Shown in pieces: positions 7,686 to 15,457 of a stretch of DNA of 64,000 bases (the stretch's first letter is position 1; each line of letters starts with the position of its first letter). The stretch covers positions 7,192,001 to 7,256,000 of the forward strand of contig NZ_CP107935.1 of assembly GCF_036038375.1 (NCBI RefSeq). Direction: 5' to 3'. The notes under the pieces are model-generated. The model was not told the origin of the DNA. It saw nothing but the letters and a program-made list of their open reading frames with translations, and did not search any database. The DNA is from Streptomyces sp. NBC_00414 (lineage in GTDB: Bacteria > Actinomycetota > Actinomycetes > Streptomycetales > Streptomycetaceae). Position numbers and translations under genes: made by a program.

Positions 7686-8201
7686 ATGACCGTCGCTGTG
7701 GAAACCGGCCAGTGGCAGCTCGACGCCGTCCGCTCCGCCATCGCCATCAAGCACAAGACGATGTGGGGCATGGTCACGGTGAAGGGCACCTTCCGCGGTG
7801 TCAGCGGCGGGGGCGAGGTCCAGCCCGACGGCTCCGCCCACGGCACCGTCACGCTGGAGGCCGCGTCCCTCGACACGAAGAACGCCAAGCGTGACGAGCA
7901 TCTGCGTGGTGCCGACTTCTTTGATGCCGAGCGGCATCCGAACCTCGTGTTCGTCGTCCGTGACGCGGTGGTCGGTCCGGACGACAGCGTCCAGATCAGT
8001 GGTGAGCTGACCGTCCGTGGGGTCAGTCGTCCGCAGGTCGTCACCGCCACGGTCGTCGAGTCGGGTGCCGACGCGGTGACGCTTGCCGCGGAGTTCAGTG
8101 TGGATCGGGATCAGTTCGGGATGGGGTGGAATCAGCTGGGGATGCTTCGGGGGTTGACTACGGTCACGTCTACGCTCCGGTTCACGCGGACGCCCGTGTA
8201 G
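7686..8201 (+). CDS. YceI-family lipocalin-like protein
   Basis: A 171-residue YceI domain protein (beta-barrel that binds long polyisoprenoids or similar lipids). The start WQLDAVRSAIAIKHKTMWGMVTVKGTF and the core DTKNAKRDEHLRGADFFDAERHPNLVF are typical of the family. No signal peptide is present, so this is a cytoplasmic form. ATG 7686 follows CAGGAGAA. Control by the divergent MarR protein is likely from the palindromes in the shared promoter. The role may be stress-related lipid or quinone handling, which is inference. Confidence 0.88.
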   Translation: MTVAVETGQWQLDAVRSAIAIKHKTMWGMVTVKGTFRGVSGGGEVQPDGSAHGTVTLEAASLDTKNAKRDEHLRGADFFDAERHPNLVFVVRDAVVGPDDSVQISGELTVRGVSRPQVVTATVVESGADAVTLAAEFSVDRDQFGMGWNQLGMLRGLTTVTSTLRFTRTPV

Positions 8202-8252
8202 TGCCTGCGGCGGGGAGTGTGCGGTTTCGGCTGCGGGCCGGTGGGGGGTGTC

Positions 8253-8403
8253 GCGCCGTTCCCCGCGCCCCTAAAAGATTGCGCCGTTCCCCGCGCCCCT
8301 CAAGGCAAAGGACTCGCCGTTCCTCGCGCCCCTGAAGGGCGAAAAGATTGCGCCGTTCCCCGCGCCCCTAAAAGCAAAAGATTGCGCCGTTCCCCGCGCC
8401 CCT
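8253..8403. repeat. Five copies of the GCGCCGTTCCCCGCGCCCCT intergenic repeat
   Basis: Copies start at 8253, 8281, 8314 (one mismatch), 8350 and 8384, separated by short A-rich spacers of AAAAGATT or AAGGCAAAGGA type. The block fills the tail-to-tail gap between yceI and the MazG-like gene. The last copy provides the TAG stop of the latter. Confidence 0.9.
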
Positions 8404-8740
8404 ATGGGTGTGGGTCCGGTTTGCCGGAGCGGGTCGTCACTTGTGCCAAGTGTGTTGTGAAGAACTCGCGGGGTTCGGGGGTGAGTGTTCGTAGGGCCAC
8501 TGCGGCTGTGATGATCACGTCGCAGAGTTCCGACCGGACGTCGTCCCAGCTGTGGGACGTGCCCTTGCGGGGGTTCTGGCCGGTGGCGCCGATGACCGCC
8601 TCGGCGACCTCGCCGACCTCCTCGGAGAGCTTCAGCATCCGCAGGAGCAGGGTCTCCTGAGGAGGGCGGTCCGGCTGGGCCCGGGCCAGCCAGTCCTGGA
8701 GCTGCTCGATGGACTCCCAGAGATCGCCGTCGTCGCTCAT
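8402..8740 (-). CDS. MazG-like nucleotide pyrophosphohydrolase
   Basis: A 112-residue all-alpha NTP pyrophosphohydrolase of the MazG/dCTPase-like group, expected to clean non-canonical nucleotides in the cytoplasm. The metal-binding pattern is visible as KLSEEVGEVAEAVIG (about residues 38-51) and ELCDVI (about 71-76). ATG 8740 was chosen because the family core begins shortly after; a much longer in-frame reading is a shadow of other genes. The TAG stop is the last three bases of a repeat copy, so the repeat abuts or has trimmed the 3' end. Confidence 0.83.
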   Translation of the reverse strand: MSDDGDLWESIEQLQDWLARAQPDRPPQETLLLRMLKLSEEVGEVAEAVIGATGQNPRKGTSHSWDDVRSELCDVIITAAVALRTLTPEPREFFTTHLAQVTTRSGKPDPHP

Positions 8741-8802
8741 GGCGTTCAGACTGCCATGGGCGACGACGGAAGCCCCGACGGGAGCCTCGGCCGAAGAACG
8801 GC

Positions 8803-9390
8803 CTACGAGTCGTGGGACACGCCCTCCTCGTCGAACAACTCGCCCTGTTCGCTCTCCTGTTGGCGTCGCACCCGCGCGTACCGCGCTCCGATCACCGTCA
8901 GGGTCGCCGCGGCCGTCCCCGCGAGGGCGACCGGCACCATCCAGCCCCGGTCGACCGTGTGACCCATGGCGTGGTCGAGGGAGATCCGGCCGGGGCCGGT
9001 GACAGCGAGCCCCGCGGCCGCGAATCCCAGGTACGCCGCGTACTCGTAGCCGCCGCTCTGGGCGAAGAAGCCGTTCGGCGCGTGCACCGCGGAGGCTCCC
9101 GCCATCGCCCCGGCCGCGGCCGCTCCGGCCGCCGGGGTGGCGAGACCCAGCGCCAGCAGGGCGCCGCCGCCCGTCTCCGCCAGGCCCGCCGCGGCGGCGC
9201 TCGCCCTGCCGGGCGCGTACCCCACGGACTCCATGAACTCGCCGGTCCCGGAGAGGCCACCGCCGCCGAACCAGCCGAAGAGCTTCTGGGCCCCGTGCGT
9301 CGCCAGCACTCCGCCCGTACCGAGGCGGAGCAGCAGCAGTCCCAGATCGCGTCGGTCGAAACAGGTCACGGTTACCGTCACTCCTCGCAT
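8803..9390 (-). CDS. DoxX-family membrane protein
   Basis: A small membrane protein of about 195 residues with four hydrophobic segments. The DoxX signature begins at GLLLLRLGTGGVLATHGAQKLFGWFGGGG and continues to the glycine/alanine-rich helices. DoxX proteins are linked to thiol and oxidative stress or to small-molecule oxidation, but no specific role can be read here. ATG 9390 was taken; a GTG at 9369 has a GAGGAG site 11 nt upstream and could be the real start. The upstream region carries a 7-bp tandem repeat (GCATGTC, three copies and part of a fourth). Confidence 0.82.
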   Translation of the reverse strand: MRGVTVTVTCFDRRDLGLLLLRLGTGGVLATHGAQKLFGWFGGGGLSGTGEFMESVGYAPGRASAAAAGLAETGGGALLALGLATPAAGAAAAGAMAGASAVHAPNGFFAQSGGYEYAAYLGFAAAGLAVTGPGRISLDHAMGHTVDRGWMVPVALAGTAAATLTVIGARYARVRRQQESEQGELFDEEGVSHDS

Positions 9391-9550
9391 GTCGCATGTC
9401 GCATGTCGCACTCGAACGGTCCTCTTCGGCGCGTACGCGTCCGGCCGCGCCTGTCCACCGTCGCACCCGACAGCCGTCCGAGCCCTGGTCCGCGCCGCCG
9501 TACGGGTGGTGGGGTGGCGGCGGTACCGGCGCGGTGTGAGTCTGACGGAC

Positions 9551-9877
9551 ATGACGATTCAGGTAGCCAAGCTCAGCCACCCGGCCGTCCGGGACTTCGT
9601 CAGCGCCGTGAACGCCCACGACCGGGAGGCCTTCCGGGCCGTCCTCACGTCCGGCGCGACGATGGCCGACGACGGTTCGGACCGCGACCTCGACGACTGG
9701 ACCGAGCGGGAGATCTTCGACTCCCACGGTCATATGGAGGTCGACAACGAGTCGGACGGCGGCCTCGCGCTCGTCGCCCGGTACAGCAACGACGCCTGGG
9801 GCGAGATGCGGACGAGGTGGAGCTTCACGGTCGACGGCGACGGCAGGATCTCCCGCTTCGAGACCGGCCAGGCGTAA
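9551..9877 (+). CDS. SnoaL/NTF2-like fold protein
   Basis: A 108-residue protein with the cone-shaped alpha+beta pattern of the NTF2-like superfamily: N-terminal helices (HPAVRDFVSAVNAHDREAFRAVL), a central DDWTEREIFDSHGHMEV strand region and a final strand pair (WSFTVDGDGRISRFETGQA). Relatives act as small isomerases or hydrolases or as scaffold domains; the activity is unknown here. ATG 9551 overlaps the region divergent from the DoxX gene. Confidence 0.7.
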   Translation: MTIQVAKLSHPAVRDFVSAVNAHDREAFRAVLTSGATMADDGSDRDLDDWTEREIFDSHGHMEVDNESDGGLALVARYSNDAWGEMRTRWSFTVDGDGRISRFETGQA

Positions 9878-9919
9878 CCGGCGGGAGCGGGAAGACCGGC
9901 GGGACGGCGTGACCGGCGA

Positions 9920-9951
9920 GAGGCCGCTCACCGGTGAGGGTGAGCGGCCTC
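9920..9951. terminator. Bidirectional hairpin terminator
   Basis: A perfect 13-bp stem, GAGGCCGCTCACC (9920-9932) with GGTGAGCGGCCTC (9939-9951), closes a 6-nt loop. It lies between the convergent SnoaL-like and ABC ATPase genes. A microsatellite of ACGG units follows (about 9964-10000). Confidence 0.8.
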
Positions 9952-10019
9952 CGGACAGCACCGTACGGACGGACCGGACCGACGGACGGACGGACGGACG
10001 GAACCGACGGGTGGACCGG

Positions 10020-10724
10020 TCAGAGCGCGGGCTGCGCCTGCGGCTGCGACTGTTGCTCGGTCAGGGAGATCCGGCCCTTCCTGATCGTGGCGACCCGCGG
10101 TGCGCGCCGGGCGATCGACGAGTCGTGCGTGACCATGACGAACGTCAGCCCGTGCTCGCGCCACAGCCCCTCCAGCAGGGCCATGATGTCGTCGCGGGTG
10201 CCCTCGTCGAGGTTGCCCGTGGGCTCGTCGGCGAGCAGCACCTTCGGGTTCTTGACCAGCGCGCGGGCGATGGCGACGCGCTGCTGCTGACCGCCGGACA
10301 GCTCGCTGGGCGCATGGCTGAGACGGTCGCCGAGACCGACCGAGTCCAGCGCCGCGGCGGCCTTCGCACGCCGCTCCGACGGCTTCACCCCGAGCGGTAC
10401 GAGGGCCGTCTCGACGTTCTCCTGGGCGGTGAGCGTGGGGATGAGGTTGAACGACTGGAAGATGATGCCGATCTTCTCCGCGCGCAGCCGCGTCAGCCGG
10501 GCCTCGCTGATGGACGCGAGGTCCACGCCGTCCAGTTCGACGCTGCCGGCGGACGGGCGGTCCAGTCCGCCGATCATCTGGAGCAGGGTCGACTTGCCGC
10601 CGCCGGTGGGACCCTGGATGACGAGCTGGTCGCCGTCCTCGATGGTGAGGTCGACGCCGCGCAGCGCCTCCACCGTCTCCTTGCCTCTCGTGTAGTTCTT
10701 GGTGACGCCGGTGAGCTTGTACAT
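10020..10724 (-). CDS. MacB/LolD-type ABC transporter ATP-binding protein
   Basis: A 234-residue nucleotide-binding subunit that powers the neighbouring FtsX-fold permease, probably an exporter or mechanotransmission system. Walker A GPTGGGKST is at about 38-46, the Q-loop IIFQSFNLIPTLTAQEN follows, the signature LSGGQQQR is near 143-150, Walker B LLADEPTGNLD near 164-174, and the switch His is in VTHD. ATG 10724 is preceded by GGAGAAG. The gene lies 76 nt downstream of the permease gene on the same strand. The C-terminal QQSQPQAQPAL tail is low complexity. Confidence 0.92.
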   Translation of the reverse strand: MYKLTGVTKNYTRGKETVEALRGVDLTIEDGDQLVIQGPTGGGKSTLLQMIGGLDRPSAGSVELDGVDLASISEARLTRLRAEKIGIIFQSFNLIPTLTAQENVETALVPLGVKPSERRAKAAAALDSVGLGDRLSHAPSELSGGQQQRVAIARALVKNPKVLLADEPTGNLDEGTRDDIMALLEGLWREHGLTFVMVTHDSSIARRAPRVATIRKGRISLTEQQSQPQAQPAL

Positions 10725-10800
10725 ACGTCTTCTCCGTACCGTGCCGAGGTGTTGAGGGCCGCGTTGGGGGCTGCGCCGAGGGCGTCGAGGATGCCGAGGG

Positions 10801-12291
10801 TCACGACACGCTGCGCAGCGCGTCTGCGGGGCGCATCCGTGAGGCGCGCCAGCCGCCCATCGCACCGGCGATCAGACCGCCCGCGACCGCCAGGCCCACG
10901 GCGAGCGCAATGGTGGTGACGGAGACCGGCGCGGACAGCGCGATGTCGAGGGTGCTCGACGCGCTCTGCCCACCGGGGCCGCCCCCGCCACCGGGCCCGC
11001 CACCGCCGGGTCCGCCGCCCTGGCCGCCGCCCGTGGAACCGAGTTCGGCCGTGAGGGTCGGGCTGACGGCCGTGACCGCGTACGCCGCCGCGAGGCCGAG
11101 GGCGATGCCGAGCGCTCCGCCGAGCAGGCCGTTCACGACCGACTCGCCGACGACCTGCCGGGTGACCTTGCGGCTCGGCCAGCCGAGCGCCTTCAGTGTG
11201 CCGAACTCCCGCACCCGGCGGCTGACCGCCGACGAGGTGAGCAGCGCGGCGACGAGGAACGCGGCCGCCAGCACCGCGATGGAGAGCCACTTGCCCACGC
11301 TCGTCGCGAGGTCGGAGGCCGTCGACAGCGAGCCCGAGACGGTGTCCGCGAGGTCGGCCGAGGTCGTCACCGTCGTGCCCGAGATGTTCTTCTGGATGGC
11401 CGACTTGACCGCGTCGATCCGCTGGGAGCCGGACGCCTTCACATAGATCGTGGAGACCTTGTTCTTGGCGTCACCGAGTGTCTGGGCCTGCTTGAGCGGC
11501 AGATAGACGTCGGTCGTCGACTCGCTGCTGTCCGGGGTCGCGATCCCGATGACCTTGTACTTGGTGCCGGAGATCTTGACGCTCCCGCCGACCGTGTACT
11601 TGTTCTCCTTGGCGTACGACTTGCCGAGCACCGCGACCTTCGCGTTGCTCTGCGCCGTCGTGAACGTCTTGCCCTTGCTGATCTTCGTGGTGGCGAGCGG
11701 GCCGAGATCCTGGTTCGTGACGTCGACACCCGAGACCGAGTACGAGTTCACGTCGAAGGAGGCGCCGCCGCCCTGCACCTGGGGCTGACCGGTCGAACCG
11801 CCGCCGCCCGCACCGCCGGGGCCGCCGCCCCGGCCCTGGGAGCCCTGCGAGGAGGTGTCCGTCTCGGCCTTGCCCTGGGTGAAACTTCCGTCGACCTTCG
11901 TGACGTTCAGGGTCAGGGCACCCACCGCGCTCGCCACGTTCTTCTGCGCGGCGACCTTTTCGATCAGGGCGGACTTGAGCGTCTGACCGCCCTGCGTCGT
12001 CACCCGGTCCGAACTCTGTTCCTCGTCGTCGTCGGAACCGGCGTCGAATTCGAAGTTCGGTCTGCCCGACTGGTTGTTGCCGGCGGAAGGAGCCTCTCTG
12101 GCCTTGGTCACCGTCATGTCGGTGCCGAGTCCGTACAGCGACTGCAGGACCTTGTCCTGTGCCTGTGACATGCCGGCCGACACCGAGTTGACGGTGATGA
12201 CCAGGGCGATTCCGAGCGCCAGACCCATGGCGATGACCAGAGCCGACTTCTTGCGCCGGCTCAGCTCACGCTTGAGATAGATGCCAAACAT
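10801..12291 (-). CDS. MacB/FtsX-family ABC transporter permease
   Basis: A 496-residue permease with an N-terminal transmembrane helix (about 15-38), a large extracellular MacB periplasmic-core-like domain, and three C-terminal helices with the FtsX pattern (EFGTLKALGWPSRKVTRQVVGES). Two glycine-rich insertions are striking: GRGGGPGGAGGGG in the extracellular domain and GGGPGGGGPGGGGGPGG between the last two helices. ATG 12291 is preceded by AGGGAA and begins FGIYLKRELSRRKKSAL, the usual N-terminus. It forms an operon with the ATP-binding gene. The substrate is unknown. Confidence 0.9.
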   Translation of the reverse strand: MFGIYLKRELSRRKKSALVIAMGLALGIALVITVNSVSAGMSQAQDKVLQSLYGLGTDMTVTKAREAPSAGNNQSGRPNFEFDAGSDDDEEQSSDRVTTQGGQTLKSALIEKVAAQKNVASAVGALTLNVTKVDGSFTQGKAETDTSSQGSQGRGGGPGGAGGGGSTGQPQVQGGGASFDVNSYSVSGVDVTNQDLGPLATTKISKGKTFTTAQSNAKVAVLGKSYAKENKYTVGGSVKISGTKYKVIGIATPDSSESTTDVYLPLKQAQTLGDAKNKVSTIYVKASGSQRIDAVKSAIQKNISGTTVTTSADLADTVSGSLSTASDLATSVGKWLSIAVLAAAFLVAALLTSSAVSRRVREFGTLKALGWPSRKVTRQVVGESVVNGLLGGALGIALGLAAAYAVTAVSPTLTAELGSTGGGQGGGPGGGGPGGGGGPGGQSASSTLDIALSAPVSVTTIALAVGLAVAGGLIAGAMGGWRASRMRPADALRSVS

Positions 12292-12684
12292 CCCGTTCCC
12301 TAAGGTTCTTGGCGCCCGCTGTGGGCGCTGCCACAAGCTATGGACGAACCTTTGAGAGACCCTGAGCAAGGAATGTGCAGGAGCTGAGAATGTGGGCTCC
12401 GGCGTCAGAATTCCGTAAGACAGCTGATTCCTGGCTGATTGAGGGCCGGTTGCCAGGAAAGGGCTGTGGAATGGCCCCTGCCGTCAGTGGGGCAGCCGTT
12501 CCGGGCGCCGGGCCGCAACCCCGCGTCCTGCGCGGGATCCCCCCACCGAGCGCCCGGAACGGCTGCCGCCTCCCCCTGGATGTGGCACGGAAGGCCAGTG
12601 TTCCAAGTGTGAAGTTCTGGTGCAGGAGAGTCGAGCATAGGCCTTTTCGAGGACACGGGGAATGGTGCAGGCCTTTGTACTTGC
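12292..12684. other. 393-bp gene-free region with two strong stem-loops
   Basis: The gap separates the SDR gene from the ABC permease gene, both on the minus strand. It contains a hairpin TTCCTGGC (12428-12435) / GCCAGGAA (12452-12459) and a perfect 18-bp inverted repeat (12491-12508 / 12550-12567). No convincing coding sequence was seen. The part nearest 12291 must hold the ABC promoter. Confidence 0.6.
12491..12567. repeat. Perfect 18-bp inverted repeat with nested hairpin
   Basis: The left arm GGCAGCCGTTCCGGGCGC (12491-12508) is exactly complementary to the right arm (12550-12567). The 41-nt loop contains its own stem, CCCGCG / CGCGGG around TCCTG. It could be the SDR terminator, a structured RNA or a small palindromic element. 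Confidence 0.8.
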
Positions 12685-13488
12685 CTATCCCCGTCCCACG
12701 TACGGCATCGCGCTGGCGAGAACCGTCGCGAACTGCACATTGGCCTCCAACGGCAACTCCGCCATGTGCCGCACGGTCCGCGCCACGTCCGCGACATCCA
12801 TGACCGGCTCGGGAGCTGTCTCCCCGTTCGCCTGCAACGCCCCCGTCCGCATCCGCTCGGTCATGTCGGTCGCGGCGTTGCCGATGTCGATCTGCCCGCA
12901 GACGATCCGGTAGGGCCGCCCGTCCAGCGACAGCGACTTCGTGAGGCCGGTCAGCGCGTGCTTGGTCGCCGTGTACGCCGCCGACCGCGGGCGGGGCGTG
13001 TGCGCCGAGATCGAGCCATTGTTGATGATCCTTCCGCCCTGCGGATCCTGCTCCTTCATCTGCCGGTAAGCCGCCTGCGCGCACAGGAACGCCCCGTCGA
13101 GATTCGTGCCGACCACGTGCCGCCAGGCCTCGTACGGCAGTTCCTCGAACGGCACGCCCCCGGGTCCGAACGTGCCGGCGTTGTTGAAGAGCAGGTCGAG
13201 CCGGCTGAAGCGGTCGCGCGTGGCGGCGAAGAGCGCGGCCACGTCCTCGGGCCGCGAGACATCGGTGCGCACACACAGCGACGTGCCGTCTTCACCGGCC
13301 CGCCCTCCCGCGGAGGCGGCCTGCGCGAGAGCTGTCTCCGCGAGCGCCGCCGTCTCCTCCAGCCGCTCCGCCCGGCGGCCGGCGAGCGCCACCGACCAGC
13401 CGGTACGCAGTAGCTCCACGGCCACGGCCCGGCCGATCCCCGAGCCCGCCCCTGTCACGATCGCGATCTTCGTCCGATGGGAGTCCAT
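12685..13488 (-). CDS. Short-chain dehydrogenase/reductase (SDR)
   Basis: This 267-residue NAD(P)-dependent oxidoreductase carries TGAGSGIG near residues 12-19. The following ALAGRRAERL (Arg after strand 2) points to NADP(H). NNAGTFGPGG and the catalytic YTATK are present. ATG 13488 starts a typical N-terminus; an in-frame start at 13638 would overlap the phoD promoter and is rejected. It is divergent from the phoD-like gene. The substrate is unknown. Confidence 0.87.
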   Translation of the reverse strand: MDSHRTKIAIVTGAGSGIGRAVAVELLRTGWSVALAGRRAERLEETAALAETALAQAASAGGRAGEDGTSLCVRTDVSRPEDVAALFAATRDRFSRLDLLFNNAGTFGPGGVPFEELPYEAWRHVVGTNLDGAFLCAQAAYRQMKEQDPQGGRIINNGSISAHTPRPRSAAYTATKHALTGLTKSLSLDGRPYRIVCGQIDIGNAATDMTERMRTGALQANGETAPEPVMDVADVARTVRHMAELPLEANVQFATVLASAMPYVGRG

Positions 13489-13631
13489 GGCCCCGCAGCG
13501 TACGGGAGGAGGGTCGACGGTCCGCCATTTGGAACTCATCCGTCCGACATCTGACTGTTGTGCACGTGACAGTCCACCGTTGACTCTGACCACTCCAATT
13601 CCTTGTACAACAACCGTCAGGGGAGGGCCAG

Positions 13632-15278
13632 ATGACATCCACCGGCCACCAGCAACCGTCGCAGCACGCCCCCGAACTCCGCGCCGCCGCCCGTCACCTC
13701 GGGCGCCGCCGGCTCTTCACCGTCACCGGCGCGGCCGCCGTGCTGGCGTTCGCCACCAACCTGCCGACAGCGGGTGTGGCGGGCGCCGCCGAGTTCGACT
13801 CGGCGAAGATCACCGAGAATCCCTTCACTCTCGGTGTGGCCTCCGGTGATCCGCAGGCCACGTCCGTGCTGCTGTGGACCAGACTCGCCCCCACCCCGTA
13901 CCAGGCGGACTCCGGGCTGCCGCCGGAGCGCGTCACCGTGCACTGGGAGCTGGCCCGCGACGAACGGTTCCGCCACGTCGTCAGACGGGGGGCGGCCTTC
14001 GCCCACCCCGAGTTCCACCACTCCGTGCACGTCGAGGTCGGTCACCTCGATTCCGACCGGGTCTTCTACTACCGCTTCAAGACGGGCAGCTGGATCAGCG
14101 AGACCGGCCGGACCCGCACCGCGCCCTCGTCCCGGGCGCGCGTCGACGAACTGAAGCTGGCCGCGGTCTCCTGCCAGGCCTACCACGACGGGTACTTCAC
14201 CGCGTACGGGCATCTCGCCGAGGACGACGTCGACGTGGTCTTCCACGTCGGCGACTACCTCTACGAGTACGCGGTCGACTCCGTGGGCGGCGCCCGCAAC
14301 TACACCGACCGGGTGCTGCCCGACCTCTTCAACCACGAGACCATCACCCTGGAGGACTACCGCCTGCGGTACTCCCTCTACAAGACCGACCCCGAACTGC
14401 AGGCCGCGCACGCCGCCCACCCCTTCGTCGTCACCTGGGACGACCACGAGGTCGAGAACAACTACGCGGACGACATCCCGGAGAACTCCGTACCGCCGGA
14501 GGAGTTCCTGCTGCGCCGCGCCGCCGGGTACCGCGCCTACTGGGAGAACCTGCCGCTGCGCCGCCCGCAGCGGCCCGAGGGCCCCGACATGCGGATGTAC
14601 CGCCGGCTGAACTGGGGCCGGCTCGCGCAGTTCGACATCCTCGACACCCGGCAGTACCGCTCGGACCAGGCGTACGGCGACGGGGCGGACATCCCGGGGC
14701 CCGAGACGGACGATCCGGCGCGCACGATCACCGGCGCGGCGCAGGAGCGGTGGCTGCTCGACGGATGGCAGGCCTCGCAGGCCCTGTGGAACGTCGTCCC
14801 GCAGCAGGTCATCTTCTCCCAGCGGCGCTTCGACCTGGCCGTGCCGTCGCGGGTGTCCATGGACGCGTGGGACGGCTACCGGGCCTCGCGGGGGCGGGTG
14901 CTGGCCGGTGCGGAGGCCGCCGGCATCGAGAACCTGATGGTGTTCACCGGGGACGTCCATGTCGCGTACGCCTTCGACATCAAGGAGGACTTCGACGACC
15001 CCTCGTCCCGAATACTCGGTACGGAGATCGTGACGACGTCGGTCACCAGCGGGCGGGACGGGGCGGAGCGGCCCGCCAACTGGGAGACGTACATGGCGGC
15101 GAATCCGCACCTGAAGTTCTACAACGGGCGGCGGGGCTATACGACCGTGCGGCTCGGGAGGGAGTCCGCTCGGGCCGACTTCAAGACCGTGCCCGCGGTG
15201 ACCACGCCGGGGGCGGCGATCACCACCGCGGCGTCGTTCGTGACCGAGGTCGGTGACCAGGGGCTCAAGCCGGTGTAG
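13632..15278 (+). CDS. phoD: PhoD-family alkaline phosphatase/phosphodiesterase, Tat-secreted
   Basis: Secreted Ca/Fe-dependent phosphoesterase of 548 residues. The Tat signal contains RRRLFTVTGAAAVLAFA at about 25-41. The N-terminal PhoD domain begins at NPFTLGVASGDPQATSVLLWTRLAP, and the metallophosphatase part holds AVSCQAYHDGYF, HVGDYLYEY, TWDDHEVENNYADD and FTGDVHVAYAFD, which are the PhoD metal ligands. ATG 13632 is preceded by GGGGAGGG. It should release phosphate from organic esters. A PhoP-binding PHO box was looked for, but no clear GTTCACC-type direct repeats are present. Confidence 0.92.
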   Translation: MTSTGHQQPSQHAPELRAAARHLGRRRLFTVTGAAAVLAFATNLPTAGVAGAAEFDSAKITENPFTLGVASGDPQATSVLLWTRLAPTPYQADSGLPPERVTVHWELARDERFRHVVRRGAAFAHPEFHHSVHVEVGHLDSDRVFYYRFKTGSWISETGRTRTAPSSRARVDELKLAAVSCQAYHDGYFTAYGHLAEDDVDVVFHVGDYLYEYAVDSVGGARNYTDRVLPDLFNHETITLEDYRLRYSLYKTDPELQAAHAAHPFVVTWDDHEVENNYADDIPENSVPPEEFLLRRAAGYRAYWENLPLRRPQRPEGPDMRMYRRLNWGRLAQFDILDTRQYRSDQAYGDGADIPGPETDDPARTITGAAQERWLLDGWQASQALWNVVPQQVIFSQRRFDLAVPSRVSMDAWDGYRASRGRVLAGAEAAGIENLMVFTGDVHVAYAFDIKEDFDDPSSRILGTEIVTTSVTSGRDGAERPANWETYMAANPHLKFYNGRRGYTTVRLGRESARADFKTVPAVTTPGAAITTAASFVTEVGDQGLKPV

Positions 15279-15355
15279 TTCCGCGGGTTCGCTCCGCTGG
15301 GGTGGGGCGGGGGACCGGCGGCCGTTCGTCGGCTGCGGGCCGGACGTGGCTGGTC

Positions 15356-15457
15356 GCGCCGTTCCCCGCGCCCCTGAGAGCCAAAGGCGAAAGATTGCGC
15401 CGTTCCCCGCGCCCCTGAGAGCCAAAGGCGAAAGATTGCGCCGTTCCCCGCGCCCCT
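15356..15457. repeat. 41-bp tandem repeat built on the GCGCCGTTCCCCGCGCCCCT element
   Basis: Three exact core copies start at 15356, 15397 and 15438. The two spacers are identical (GAGAGCCAAAGGCGAAAGATT, split across 15376-15396 and 15417-15437), giving a perfect 41-bp period. The last copy runs into the stop codon of the next gene. Confidence 0.92.

Noticed and set aside
9964..10000. Operator-like ACGG repeat
   Set aside because: A plain microsatellite downstream of a terminator between convergent genes, not at a promoter.
13540..13631. PHO box upstream of phoD
   Set aside because: No 11-bp direct repeats of the GTTCACC type could be seen; GTCCACCGTTGACTC resembles only one weak unit.
15356..15457. 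CRISPR-like array
   Set aside because: The spacers are identical, the repeats are only 20 bp and occur genome-wide outside arrays, and no cas genes are present.
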